This document shows, one piece after another, positions 54,917-63,216 of a DNA stretch of 64,000 nt; position 1 is the stretch's first letter; every line of letters begins with the position of its first letter. Source of the DNA: Arthrobacter luteolus NBRC 107841 (lineage in GTDB: Bacteria > Actinomycetota > Actinomycetes > Actinomycetales > Micrococcaceae); the NCBI RefSeq assembly GCF_001552075.1, contig NZ_BCQM01000002.1, forward strand, positions 186,001 through 250,000, in the 5' to 3' direction. The position numbers and the translations under genes were made by a program. A model generated the notes under the pieces. It did not search any database and was not told the origin of the DNA. It saw only the letters and a program-made list of their open reading frames with translations.

Positions 54917-57415
54917 GTGAGCACGCAGTCACAGACTGACCAGTCGGAAGAGGCCGTATACAGTTTCGCGGCCATGGAGCAGAAGTGGCCGGCTGTCTGG
55001 GACGACCTAGGCGTTTTCACCCCGGCCGACGACGGAACGCGTGAACGCCGCTACGTCCTGGACATGTTCCCCTACCCCTCCGGCGACCTGCACATGGGCC
55101 ACGCTGAAGCATTTGCCATGGGCGATGTTGTGGCCCGCTACTGGCGCCAGCTCGGCTACGACGTGCTGCACCCGATCGGCTGGGACTCCTTCGGCCTGCC
55201 CGCTGAAAACGCGGCCATCAAGCACAACGCCCACCCCAGCGAGTGGACCTACCGCAACATTGACACCCAGGCGGAGTCCTTCAAGCGTTATGCGATCAGC
55301 GTGGACTGGTCCCGGCGCCTGCACACCTCCGATCCCGGCTACTACCGGTGGACGCAGTGGCTGTTCACCCGCTTCTACGAGCGTGGACTGGCCTACCGGA
55401 AAAACTCCCCGGTCAACTGGTGCCCCAAGGACCAGACCGTGCTGGCCAATGAGCAGGTTGTCAACGGGGCCTGTGAACGCTGCGGCACCCAGGTCACCAA
55501 GAAGTCCCTGAACCAGTGGTACTTCAAGATCACCGACTACGCCGACCGGCTCCTGGACGACATGGAACAGCTCAAGGGCCACTGGCCGGAGCGCGTCCTG
55601 GCCATGCAGAAGAACTGGATCGGCCGCTCCGAAGGCGCCCACGTCCGCTTCAATATCGAAGCCGCCGACGGCAAGCCCGAAGAGCAGGTCACCGTCTTCA
55701 CCACCCGTCCGGACACCCTCTTCGGAGCAACCTTCTTCGTTGTCGCGGCCGACGCCCCGCTGGCACTGGACCTGGTGACAGAAGACCACCGTGCGTCCCT
55801 GCTGGAGTACCGCGAGCAGGTCAAGGCACTCTCCGACATCGAACGCCAGGCCACCGACCGCACCAAGACCGGTGTCTTTACCGGCCGTTACGCGGTCAAC
55901 CCGCTCAACGGTGAAAAGCTGCCGGTCTGGGCTGCCGACTATGTGCTGGCCGACTACGGCACCGGCGCCATCATGGCCGTGCCGGCCCACGACCAGCGCG
56001 ACCTGGACTTCGCGAAGGCCTTCAACCTGCCCGTGCGCGCCGTGCTCGACACCGGTGAAGAGGATCCCGCCGTCTCCGGCACCGCCACCACCGGCGAGGG
56101 AACGCTGGTGAACTCCGGCAGCCTGAACGGCTTGCCGAAGGCCGAAGCCATCCCGGCGGCCATCAGCGTCCTCGAGGAGAAGGGCACCGGCGAGAAGTTC
56201 GTGAACTTCCGGCTGCGTGACTGGCTGCTCTCCCGGCAGCGCTTCTGGGGAACCCCTATCCCGATCATCCACTGCGAAAAGTGCGGCGAGGTTCCGGTCC
56301 CGGATGACCAGCTGCCGGTGACCCTGCCGGACAACCTGAAGGGTGAGGCGCTGGCGCCCAAGGGCACCTCGCCGCTGGCATCGGTCGAGGAATGGGTCAA
56401 TGTGGACTGCCCGTCCTGCAGCGGTCCGGCCAAGCGGGACACGGACACCATGGATACGTTCGTGGACTCCTCCTGGTACTTCATGCGCTTCGTTTCCCCG
56501 CACTTCACCGAGGGTCCTTTCGATCCCGAAGCCGTGCGCAACTGGATGCCGGTGGGGCAGTACGTGGGCGGCGTGGAGCACGCCATCCTGCACCTGCTCT
56601 ACTCCCGCTTCTTCACCAAGGTCGTCAAGGACATGGGCCTGATCGAAGCCGACGAGCCGTTCTCCGCCCTGCTGAACCAGGGCCAGGTACTCAACGGCGG
56701 CAAGGCCATGTCCAAGTCGCTGGGCAACGGTGTGGACCTGGGCCAGCAGCTGGACAAATACGGTGTCGACGCCGTCCGCCTCACCATGATCTTCGCCTCC
56801 CCGCCCGAGGACGACGTCGACTGGGCGGATGTCTCGCCGTCGGGCTCCGCCAAGTTCCTGGCCCGCGCCTGGCGCCTGGGCCAGGACATCACCAGCGAAC
56901 CCGGCGCGGACGTCTCCACCGGCGACAAAAAGCTCCGCGCGGTAACCCACCGCACGGTCGCCGACGCCGCCGATCTGCTGGATGCCGGCAAGTTCAACGT
57001 GGTCATCGCCAAGTTGATGGAACTGGTCAATGCCACCCGTAAGACCATCGATTCCGGTGCCGGCGCAGCCGACCCCGCCGTCCGCGAAGCCGCCGAAGCC
57101 GTAGCCGTGATCCTGAGCCTCTTCGCGCCGTACACGGCTGAAGACCTCTGGAACGCGCTGGGCCACCCCGCTTCCGTGGCGAACGCCGGCTGGCCGGCAG
57201 TAGACCCGGCCCTGCTGGTCCAGGACACGGTGACTGCCATCGTCCAGGTCAAGGGCAAGGTCCGCGACCGGCTCGAGGTGCCGGCAGACATCACCGAGGA
57301 TGCGCTGCGCGAGCTGGCGCTCTCCTCGGAGCAGATCATCAAGGTCCTCGACGGCGCCGGGATCCGCACGGTGATCGTCAAGGCCCCCAAGCTCGTGAAC
57401 ATCGTGCCGGCCTAG
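54917..57415 (+). CDS. leuS: Leucyl-tRNA synthetase
   Basis: An 832-residue class I synthetase. HIGH-type motif [23 protein letters not shown]1 editing domain with [22 protein letters not shown], zinc-like Cys pairs [24 protein letters not shown] and HCEKCGEVP, and KMSKS-type [18 protein letters not shown] 54917. It is the only synthetase of the three in this window with a leader-peptide attenuator, so expression should respond to leucyl-tRNA charging. degV follows 11 bases after the stop. Confidence 0.97.
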   Translation: MSTQSQTDQSEEAVYSFAAMEQKWPAVWDDLGVFTPADDGTRERRYVLDMFPYPSGDLHMGHAEAFAMGDVVARYWRQLGYDVLHPIGWDSFGLPAENAAIKHNAHPSEWTYRNIDTQAESFKRYAISVDWSRRLHTSDPGYYRWTQWLFTRFYERGLAYRKNSPVNWCPKDQTVLANEQVVNGACERCGTQVTKKSLNQWYFKITDYADRLLDDMEQLKGHWPERVLAMQKNWIGRSEGAHVRFNIEAADGKPEEQVTVFTTRPDTLFGATFFVVAADAPLALDLVTEDHRASLLEYREQVKALSDIERQATDRTKTGVFTGRYAVNPLNGEKLPVWAADYVLADYGTGAIMAVPAHDQRDLDFAKAFNLPVRAVLDTGEEDPAVSGTATTGEGTLVNSGSLNGLPKAEAIPAAISVLEEKGTGEKFVNFRLRDWLLSRQRFWGTPIPIIHCEKCGEVPVPDDQLPVTLPDNLKGEALAPKGTSPLASVEEWVNVDCPSCSGPAKRDTDTMDTFVDSSWYFMRFVSPHFTEGPFDPEAVRNWMPVGQYVGGVEHAILHLLYSRFFTKVVKDMGLIEADEPFSALLNQGQVLNGGKAMSKSLGNGVDLGQQLDKYGVDAVRLTMIFASPPEDDVDWADVSPSGSAKFLARAWRLGQDITSEPGADVSTGDKKLRAVTHRTVADAADLLDAGKFNVVIAKLMELVNATRKTIDSGAGAADPAVREAAEAVAVILSLFAPYTAEDLWNALGHPASVANAGWPAVDPALLVQDTVTAIVQVKGKVRDRLEVPADITEDALRELALSSEQIIKVLDGAGIRTVIVKAPKLVNIVPA

Positions 57416-57426
57416 GACTGGGCTTC

Positions 57427-58551
57427 ATGGACTGGACGGCGCTGCGCGGACGGTGGTTCAAGCCCCGGGCAACCGGGCCTGGCCCTGTGCCGCCGCCGCG
57501 CGTCGCCGTCGTTACCGATTCATCCTGCTCCCTGCCCAGCGGCTGGGCAGGGTCGGACCGTGCTGCGGACCTGGTCCGGGTCGTTTCGATGCCGGTGATG
57601 ATCGGCGACCAGATCTACGGTGAGGGCACCGACAAAATGATCGGTGCCCTGGCCCTGGCCCTTGCCCAGGGACAGGACGTCCGCACGTCCCGGCCGGCGC
57701 CGGGCCAGTTCGAGGCGGTGTACGCCGAACTCGCTGCAGCCGGTTATGCCGCCGTGGTTTCTGTCCACCTGTCCGGGAAACTGTCCGGCACCGTGGACTC
57801 TGCCAGGCTGGCGGCGCGGACCGCAGAAATTCCGGTCCGAGTGGTCGACACCGCGTCCGTGGCCATGGGACTGGGATTTGCGGTTGAGGCAGCTGCGGAA
57901 GCCGCTGCGGAAGGTGCGGACGCTGAGACCGTGGCGGCAGCAGCCGCGTCCTGTGCCGCAGCAGCGGACATCCTGTTTTACGTCCCCAGCCTCGAGCAGC
58001 TCCGCCGCGGCGGCCGGATCGGCGCGGCGGCCGGATGGTTCGGAACGCTGCTTGCGGTCAAACCGATCCTGGCTATCCGCGACGGCCTCGTGGTTCCGAT
58101 CGAACGCGTCCGCACCGCGCCCAAAGCCCTGGCCCGGCTGGAGGAGCTCTGCCGTGCGGAGCTCGCCGCCCGCACCGGACCGGTGCGCGTGGCTGTCCAC
58201 CATTTCGGCAACGAAGCGGAGGCCGAGCGTCTGGCGTCTGCGGTGATCCGCGAACGCCCCGGGGCGAAGGTCCTGCTGTGTCCACTGCCGGCGGTGCTGG
58301 CGGCGCACGCGGGTCTCGGTGTGTTGGCTGTGGCTATTTCGACGGCGGTGGTCCCCGGCGAGGCTGAGGCTGGCACGAAGGCCAGCGTTTCTGCCGGCCC
58401 CGGACCGGCAGAAACCAAGGATGCGGGCCAGCGGCATCCGGCACCGTCCCGCAGCCAGCGGCCGGTTACCGCCGGGCAGGCAGAGGCCCCCGCTCCGGCC
58501 AGCGGCCCAATCCCGGTGCAGGACCCGCACGGGGATACGGACATCGACTGA
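57427..58551 (+). CDS. DegV family fatty acid-binding protein with C-terminal extension
   Basis: A 374-residue protein whose first about 290 residues are a DegV fold: VAVVTDSSCSLPSGW at the start, VRTSRPAPGQFEAVYAELAAAGYAAVVSVHLSGKLSGTVDSARLAA, then FYVPSLEQLRRGGRIGAAAGWFGTLLAVKPIL. DegV (FakB-like) proteins bind a fatty acid and present it to the FakA kinase; no fakA is adjacent. Residues about 305-374 are a Pro/Ala/Glu-rich tail absent from typical DegV proteins and probably disordered. ATG 57427. Confidence 0.88.
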   Translation: MDWTALRGRWFKPRATGPGPVPPPRVAVVTDSSCSLPSGWAGSDRAADLVRVVSMPVMIGDQIYGEGTDKMIGALALALAQGQDVRTSRPAPGQFEAVYAELAAAGYAAVVSVHLSGKLSGTVDSARLAARTAEIPVRVVDTASVAMGLGFAVEAAAEAAAEGADAETVAAAAASCAAAADILFYVPSLEQLRRGGRIGAAAGWFGTLLAVKPILAIRDGLVVPIERVRTAPKALARLEELCRAELAARTGPVRVAVHHFGNEAEAERLASAVIRERPGAKVLLCPLPAVLAAHAGLGVLAVAISTAVVPGEAEAGTKASVSAGPGPAETKDAGQRHPAPSRSQRPVTAGQAEAPAPASGPIPVQDPHGDTDID

Positions 58552-58616
58552 CCCTCCACAACTTCCGGCAATCACTGGAAAAGCCCGAAGGCGTCCACAA
58601 CTGCAGGTGGTGACCC

Positions 58617-58637
58617 GCCTGGACAGGGAGTCCAGGC
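58617..58637. promoter_or_regulatory. Inverted repeat at the comEA promoter
   Basis: GCCTGGAC (58617-58624) and GTCCAGGC (58630-58637) form a perfect 8-bp dyad with a five-base spacer, ending one base before the -10 TAGGTT. A repressor bound here would block polymerase, so it is an operator candidate for the competence genes. Confidence 0.45.
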
Positions 58638-58638
58638 C

Positions 58639-58644
58639 TAGGTT
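58639..58644 (+). promoter_or_regulatory. -10 box of comEA (leaderless)
   Basis: TAGGTT, six bases (GCAGTG), then ATG 58651. No Shine-Dalgarno sequence in the gap. Confidence 0.45.
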
Positions 58645-58650
58645 GCAGTG

Positions 58651-59748
58651 ATGGCCGCACACCGCTGGGACACCGAACCTGCACAGATCCTGCCCTCACG
58701 CCTGGCGGTCCGCCGCCGCAGGGAACGGCAGGCGACTGGCCTGCCGGAAGCAGCGTCCGGCGGATTGGACGGTCCGCACCCGCGCAGTCCCAAGCCGCTG
58801 GGGACCCGTCTGGGCGGGACCGCTTCGGACCAGGTTCCCCCGTGCAGCAGCACTGAGGGCGCCGCAGAACACCTACAGGACGAGCCCGCTGAGCGGCGGG
58901 CCGTCCCTCCGCGGCGGTGGCGGTTTCCGCTGCGTGCGGCCGCCCTGTTCGCGTGCCTGCTGCTGGCGGCCGCGGTTGCCATACCCCTGCTCCGGATCCG
59001 CGCGCCACATGAGTCCATTGCCGTAGATCTCGGTGCCGATGTGAATACCGCAGTGGGCAGCACGGCAGGCGATGCCGAGCTGTCACGGTCCTCAGCAGGG
59101 AAGCCCGGGCCGGACCAGACCGGGCCCAATCTTGCACCGGACCAAGGATCGAATCCGGGAGCTGCCTCCCCGGATTCGATGCCCGGCAGCTCCCGGCAGG
59201 GACCGGAACACGGAACCGCCACCGGCCCGGAACTGGTGGTCCATGTGGCAGGTGCGGTGGCAGCTCCGGGCATCGTGCGCATCAAGACCGGTGGAAGGGT
59301 GGCCGACGCTGTTGGCGCAGCCGGCGGGGCTCTGCCGGAAGCTGACCTCACGCTGGTGAACCTCGCCGCGCCCATGGAGGACGGAAGTATGGTGGTGGTC
59401 CCCGTGGTGGGTGCAGCGGTTCCGGGGCCATCTGGAGTGTCCGGAGCCGTCGTTCCTGCCGGGCCTGCTGGACAGGGGAGCCTCAGCGGTCTGGGCAGCA
59501 CCGGGGGACATCCGCCCGGGTCGGGGGCCGGGTCAGGTGCCGGAAAAGCAGCCGCGGGACCGGTCAACCTCAACACCGCCACTGACGCTGAACTTCAGAC
59601 CCTGCCCCGTGTAGGGCCGGTCCTGGCGGCACGTATCGTGGCCTGGCGGACGGAGCACGGATGGTTTACCCGGCCGGAGGATCTGGACGCTGTTCCAGGA
59701 ATCGGGGAGGCGATGCTCGCAGCGCTCGTGCCGCTGGTCACGGTCTGA
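58651..59748 (+). CDS. comEA: ComEA family DNA-binding competence protein
   Basis: A 365-residue membrane-anchored DNA receptor. A cytoplasmic Arg/Pro-rich N terminus precedes one membrane helix (LRAAALFACLLLAAAVAIPLL), an extracellular Pro/Gly linker, an SLBB domain (ELVVHVAGAVAAPGIVRIKTGGRVADAVGAAGG) and a C-terminal helix-hairpin-helix pair (VNLNTATDAELQTLPRVGPVLAARIVAWR, then DAVPGIGEAMLAALVPL). It is longer than Bacillus ComEA through its linkers. ATG 58651 fits the -10 box. comEC follows 29 bp after its stop codon. Confidence 0.93.
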   Translation: MAAHRWDTEPAQILPSRLAVRRRRERQATGLPEAASGGLDGPHPRSPKPLGTRLGGTASDQVPPCSSTEGAAEHLQDEPAERRAVPPRRWRFPLRAAALFACLLLAAAVAIPLLRIRAPHESIAVDLGADVNTAVGSTAGDAELSRSSAGKPGPDQTGPNLAPDQGSNPGAASPDSMPGSSRQGPEHGTATGPELVVHVAGAVAAPGIVRIKTGGRVADAVGAAGGALPEADLTLVNLAAPMEDGSMVVVPVVGAAVPGPSGVSGAVVPAGPAGQGSLSGLGSTGGHPPGSGAGSGAGKAAAGPVNLNTATDAELQTLPRVGPVLAARIVAWRTEHGWFTRPEDLDAVPGIGEAMLAALVPLVTV

Positions 59749-59777
59749 CCCGTGGAAATGTTAGCTGGGAAAACCGG

Positions 59778-62516
59778 GTGAAACGGCAGACCCGCTGGGC
59801 CCGCTACACGGCGGCTGCTGTGTCACCTCTGCCGGATGCGCCGCCTCCACTCACGGAGGCGTCCTTCGGGCCCGGCAGGTTGCGCTCCGACAATGCTGGA
59901 AGCGGACACCCACGCATGCCGCCGTCCGGCGCGCATCGAGCCGCCGAAGCAGCCGCAAGGCTCTTCGGGACATCAGGCACACCTTTGCCCCTGACGGAGC
60001 TTCGGCTGGTTCCCGCAGCGGCTGCGGCCTGGTTCGCCGCCGCTGCCACGATCCGGATGCCGGCAGCGGCCGCTTTCCTCACGGCAGGTGCGGGGACAAT
60101 CCTGCTGCTCGTTCTTGGCGCGGTGGTCCTGCTCCGGCACAGCGGCGCGGAGCGGCGGGCGGCAGCAGCGTGCGTTGCTCCGCTTGCCGTCGTCGTCTTG
60201 GTTGCTGCCGCGGCTGGAACCTCCCTGCTGCACCGCACCAGCGGTCCGGTCCACGATGCGATTGCTGGACAGAGGGTTATCTCGGGGGAGTTCCGCGCCG
60301 CAGGGGATGCCCGGCCCGGGGCTCCGGACCGTTTTAGCGGAGAGATCCGTTATCTGGTGTCGGCACGGCTGGAGAATTTCACACTGGGTGGGAAACGCTC
60401 GACCGCCGAGGCGCCGGTGCTGGTCATCGGCGGTAACGCTTATGCGGACATCCGGCTGGGAGACAGGTTCTCCACCTCCGGTACCCTTACGGCAACCCAA
60501 GCGGGGGACCCGGCCGCAGCGGTGCTCCGGGCCGGCCAGTCTCCGGCGGTCATCCCGGCGGAAGGACTCTACGGCACGGCATCGGACCTGCGGGAGAACT
60601 TCACGGAACTCTCGAAGGAGCTGGGACCTTCCGATGCCTCCGGCCTGCTGCCCGGCATGGTGCTGGGAGACCGGGCAGCACTTGCAGACGACCTTGCGGC
60701 AGCCATGAAGGACACCGGGCTGACCCACCTCACGGCGGTCTCCGGCGCCAACTGCAGCTACCTGCTGGCTTTCGTATTCCTGGCAGCGCGGCTGCTGCGG
60801 CTGCCGAGGTTCTGGGCAGCGGCCGCAGGGCTCACGGTCCTGGCCGCGTTTGTGCTGGTGGTGCGTCCGGACCCCAGCGTCCTGCGTGCCGCGGTGATGG
60901 GATCCATTGGAACGGCTGCGGTGCTGACCGGGCGGGGCAAGGTCCCAGCCGCACTCCTCTGCCTGTGCACAACGGTTCTTCTGGCCATCGATCCGTGGCT
61001 CAGCGGGAGCTACGCCTTTATTCTCTCGGTGTGCGCCACCGCCGGGCTTATTGTCCTGGGACCCAGGTTCGCAGCATCGCTGGAACGGGTTCTGCCCCAG
61101 CCGCTGGCAGTGCTCACGGCCGTGCCGCTGGCAGCGCAGGTTGCCTGCGCACCGGTTCTCATCCTGCTGCAGCCCAATGTGCCGCTCTATTCGGTGCCTG
61201 CCAATATCGCAGCTGCGCCGGTGGTCCCCATGGTCACCATCGTAGGCATGGCCGCTGTCATCCTGGCGTCCGTCCTCCCGGCCCTGGCCTTCCTGCCGCT
61301 GTGGACAGCCGGCGCGGGCGCAGGTTGGGTGGCAGCGGCAGCGCGCTTCTTTGCCGACGCCCCTGGTGCCCTGCTGCCGTGGCTGCCCGGCGCCGCGGGT
61401 GCTGTCCTGATGACGGCTGCCAGCGCGGCCCTGGCCGGCGGCATCCTGTTGCTCGGCAGGAGCCGGCCGGCGGCTGTATCCGGTGAGGGGGAAAGCCGTA
61501 GGGTCCGGATAGTCCGGAGAAACGGCGACGGGAGCCCATCTTGGAGCAACTGGCGCTGGCTGGCGGTGGGCGCAGTTCTGCTGCTGGCCGTGACAGTGTT
61601 CCTGTGGTGGCGGCCGGGTCAGGGCACTCCCGCGGCCGGAGACTGGGCTGCTGCTGCCTGCGACGTGGGTCAAGGCGACGCGATGGTGATCCGCACCGGT
61701 CCCGCAGCGGCGGTCGTTATCGACGCCGGGCCCGAACCACGGGCCCTGGACCGCTGCCTTGATGACCTGGGGATAGACACCGTTGACCTCCTTGTTATCA
61801 GCCACGTCCACGCCGACCACTACGCAGGCGCTGAGGCAACAGTTGATGGACGGACGGTGCACGGCCTGGCCTTTTCCTCGGCAGAAACGGAACTGCCCCG
61901 GGAGATCGCAGGCCTGGCGGCGGGGCTGGACGTGGAGCCGCAGCGGCTCACCCGCGGGATGCACGGCGAAAGCGGAGACGTGCAGTGGCAGGTCCTCTGG
62001 CCGCCTGCCGGTGCGCCGGCTGGACCAGGAACATCGCCTGGTGCTGGTGCTGGTGCTGGTGCTGGTGCTGGTGCTGGTGCTGGTTCACGTACCGGTGCCG
62101 GCGCTGAGGCCGGCACCGGAAGGGCCCCGGGAATGATCACGAATGAGAACGATGCCAGCGCTGTCCTGCTGCTCCAGGCCGCCGGCCTCACGTTTCTCTT
62201 TACCGGGGACATCGAAGCGGAGGCCGCGGTCCGCCTGCTTCAGTCCACCCCGGCCCTGCGGGATACACGGATCGATGTCCTGAAAGTGGCACACCACGGC
62301 GCCCGCAACGGTGGTGCAGCTCTGCCGGCTGCCCTTCAGCCGAGGCTGGCAGTCATTTCAGTGGGCGCGGACAACACCTACGGCCATCCGTCCCCCGACA
62401 CACTGGACGCCCTGGAGGCGGCAGGGGCGCAGGTTGCCCGTACCGATCTGCTGGGGACGTTCACCCTGCGGACTGACGGACACCGCCTGACCGTGGAACG
62501 GCTTCGAGGCGGCTAG
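59778..62516 (+). CDS. comEC: ComEC/Rec2 DNA-uptake channel
   Basis: A 912-residue polytopic protein. An OB-like extracellular region (residues about 170-270) is followed by the Competence membrane domain (GMVLGDRAALADDLAAAMKDTGLTHLTAVSGANCSYLLAF) with many helices, and a C-terminal metallo-beta-lactamase-like domain (VGQGDAMVIRTG, LLVISHVHADHYAGAE, VLKVAHHGARNG). A Gly-Ala repeat of variable type interrupts the latter. GTG 59778 is a tentative start: no strong ribosome-binding site, but the longer frame overlaps comEA. holA, often next in Actinobacteria, does not follow. Confidence 0.92.
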   Translation: MKRQTRWARYTAAAVSPLPDAPPPLTEASFGPGRLRSDNAGSGHPRMPPSGAHRAAEAAARLFGTSGTPLPLTELRLVPAAAAAWFAAAATIRMPAAAAFLTAGAGTILLLVLGAVVLLRHSGAERRAAAACVAPLAVVVLVAAAAGTSLLHRTSGPVHDAIAGQRVISGEFRAAGDARPGAPDRFSGEIRYLVSARLENFTLGGKRSTAEAPVLVIGGNAYADIRLGDRFSTSGTLTATQAGDPAAAVLRAGQSPAVIPAEGLYGTASDLRENFTELSKELGPSDASGLLPGMVLGDRAALADDLAAAMKDTGLTHLTAVSGANCSYLLAFVFLAARLLRLPRFWAAAAGLTVLAAFVLVVRPDPSVLRAAVMGSIGTAAVLTGRGKVPAALLCLCTTVLLAIDPWLSGSYAFILSVCATAGLIVLGPRFAASLERVLPQPLAVLTAVPLAAQVACAPVLILLQPNVPLYSVPANIAAAPVVPMVTIVGMAAVILASVLPALAFLPLWTAGAGAGWVAAAARFFADAPGALLPWLPGAAGAVLMTAASAALAGGILLLGRSRPAAVSGEGESRRVRIVRRNGDGSPSWSNWRWLAVGAVLLLAVTVFLWWRPGQGTPAAGDWAAAACDVGQGDAMVIRTGPAAAVVIDAGPEPRALDRCLDDLGIDTVDLLVISHVHADHYAGAEATVDGRTVHGLAFSSAETELPREIAGLAAGLDVEPQRLTRGMHGESGDVQWQVLWPPAGAPAGPGTSPGAGAGAGAGAGAGAGSRTGAGAEAGTGRAPGMITNENDASAVLLLQAAGLTFLFTGDIEAEAAVRLLQSTPALRDTRIDVLKVAHHGARNGGAALPAALQPRLAVISVGADNTYGHPSPDTLDALEAAGAQVARTDLLGTFTLRTDGHRLTVERLRGG
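62037..62091 (+). repeat. Hexanucleotide microsatellite in comEC
   Basis: GTGCTG repeats eight full times (62041-62088) with partial units on both sides, encoding a (Gly-Ala)n run in the metallo-beta-lactamase-like domain. The unit is six bases, so slippage would change length in frame by Gly-Ala dipeptides without causing a frameshift. Confidence 0.9.
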
Positions 62517-62651
62517 GCGGAAGGTGAGCTGGCAGCAGCCAGGCTCCGCCATGCCGCTCCGCCATACCGCCCCGTCTGCGGGCCAAACACGCGCGGGCCG
62601 GCGACCAGCGGGGAACTGGCAGTCAGAGGGGGGGTGGGGCGGGGACCTAAG

Positions 62652-63158
62652 TCAGGGCAGGGGGACCGGGCGTGTGGCCAGGATCTGTTCGCGCAGAATA
62701 TCCGCGTGACCGCAGTGCTGGGCGAGTTCCCGCAGAACGTGAAGCTGCACCCACCGCAGCGGCAGTGGCCCCCGCCGATTTCCGCGGAGCAGGTCATCCC
62801 CGCTCATTCCGGCAACGGCCGCCCGGGAGGCGGAAACCGCTTCGGTGTAGGCCGCCAGGACCGAACTGATGCTGTCCGTTTCCGCCAGGTCAAAGGACTC
62901 GCCGGGCGTTTCCGGCAGGCCGAGTTCAGCCCGGGACCGGCCCGTGACCGCTTCACTGAACCAGACCTTTTCGACGAACGTGGCGTGTTTGACCAGTCCA
63001 AGCAATGTGGTCTTGGAAGGGACGAGGCGTCTTCGAGCCTCTTCGTCCGTCAGTCCGCGCAGAGACTCAGCCAGCATGCTGCGATGCTGCTCAATGAAGA
63101 GGGTGGATTGGATGTCGGCAGGTGCCTGGTAAACCGAGGCATCATCAGGGTTCGTCAT
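62652..63158 (-). CDS. DinB family protein (copy 2)
   Basis: A 168-residue DinB/DUF664-type four-helix bundle. DIQSTLFIEQHRSMLAESLRGLTDEEARRRLVPSKTTLLGLVKHATFVEKVWFSE and LRWVQLHVLRELAQHCGHADILREQI hold the expected metal-binding histidines (KHATF, HCGHADI). ATG 63158 follows GGAAGGAACACC; 13 more upstream codons are possible but lack conserved sequence. It is unlike copy 1 at 46038 in length and N terminus. Mycothiol-dependent transferase activity is possible, not shown. Confidence 0.82.
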   Translation of the reverse strand: MTNPDDASVYQAPADIQSTLFIEQHRSMLAESLRGLTDEEARRRLVPSKTTLLGLVKHATFVEKVWFSEAVTGRSRAELGLPETPGESFDLAETDSISSVLAAYTEAVSASRAAVAGMSGDDLLRGNRRGPLPLRWVQLHVLRELAQHCGHADILREQILATRPVPLP

Positions 63159-63216
63159 GGTGTTCCTTCCCTCCGGGGCTTTTTCATTCAGGTTCACTCA
63201 AGGCAGCAGATTCAGC

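Noticed and set aside
55007-57166. 719-codon minus-strand frame opposite leuS
   Set aside because: Shadow frame; leuS on the plus strand is unequivocal and no promoter or ribosome-binding site supports the antisense frame.
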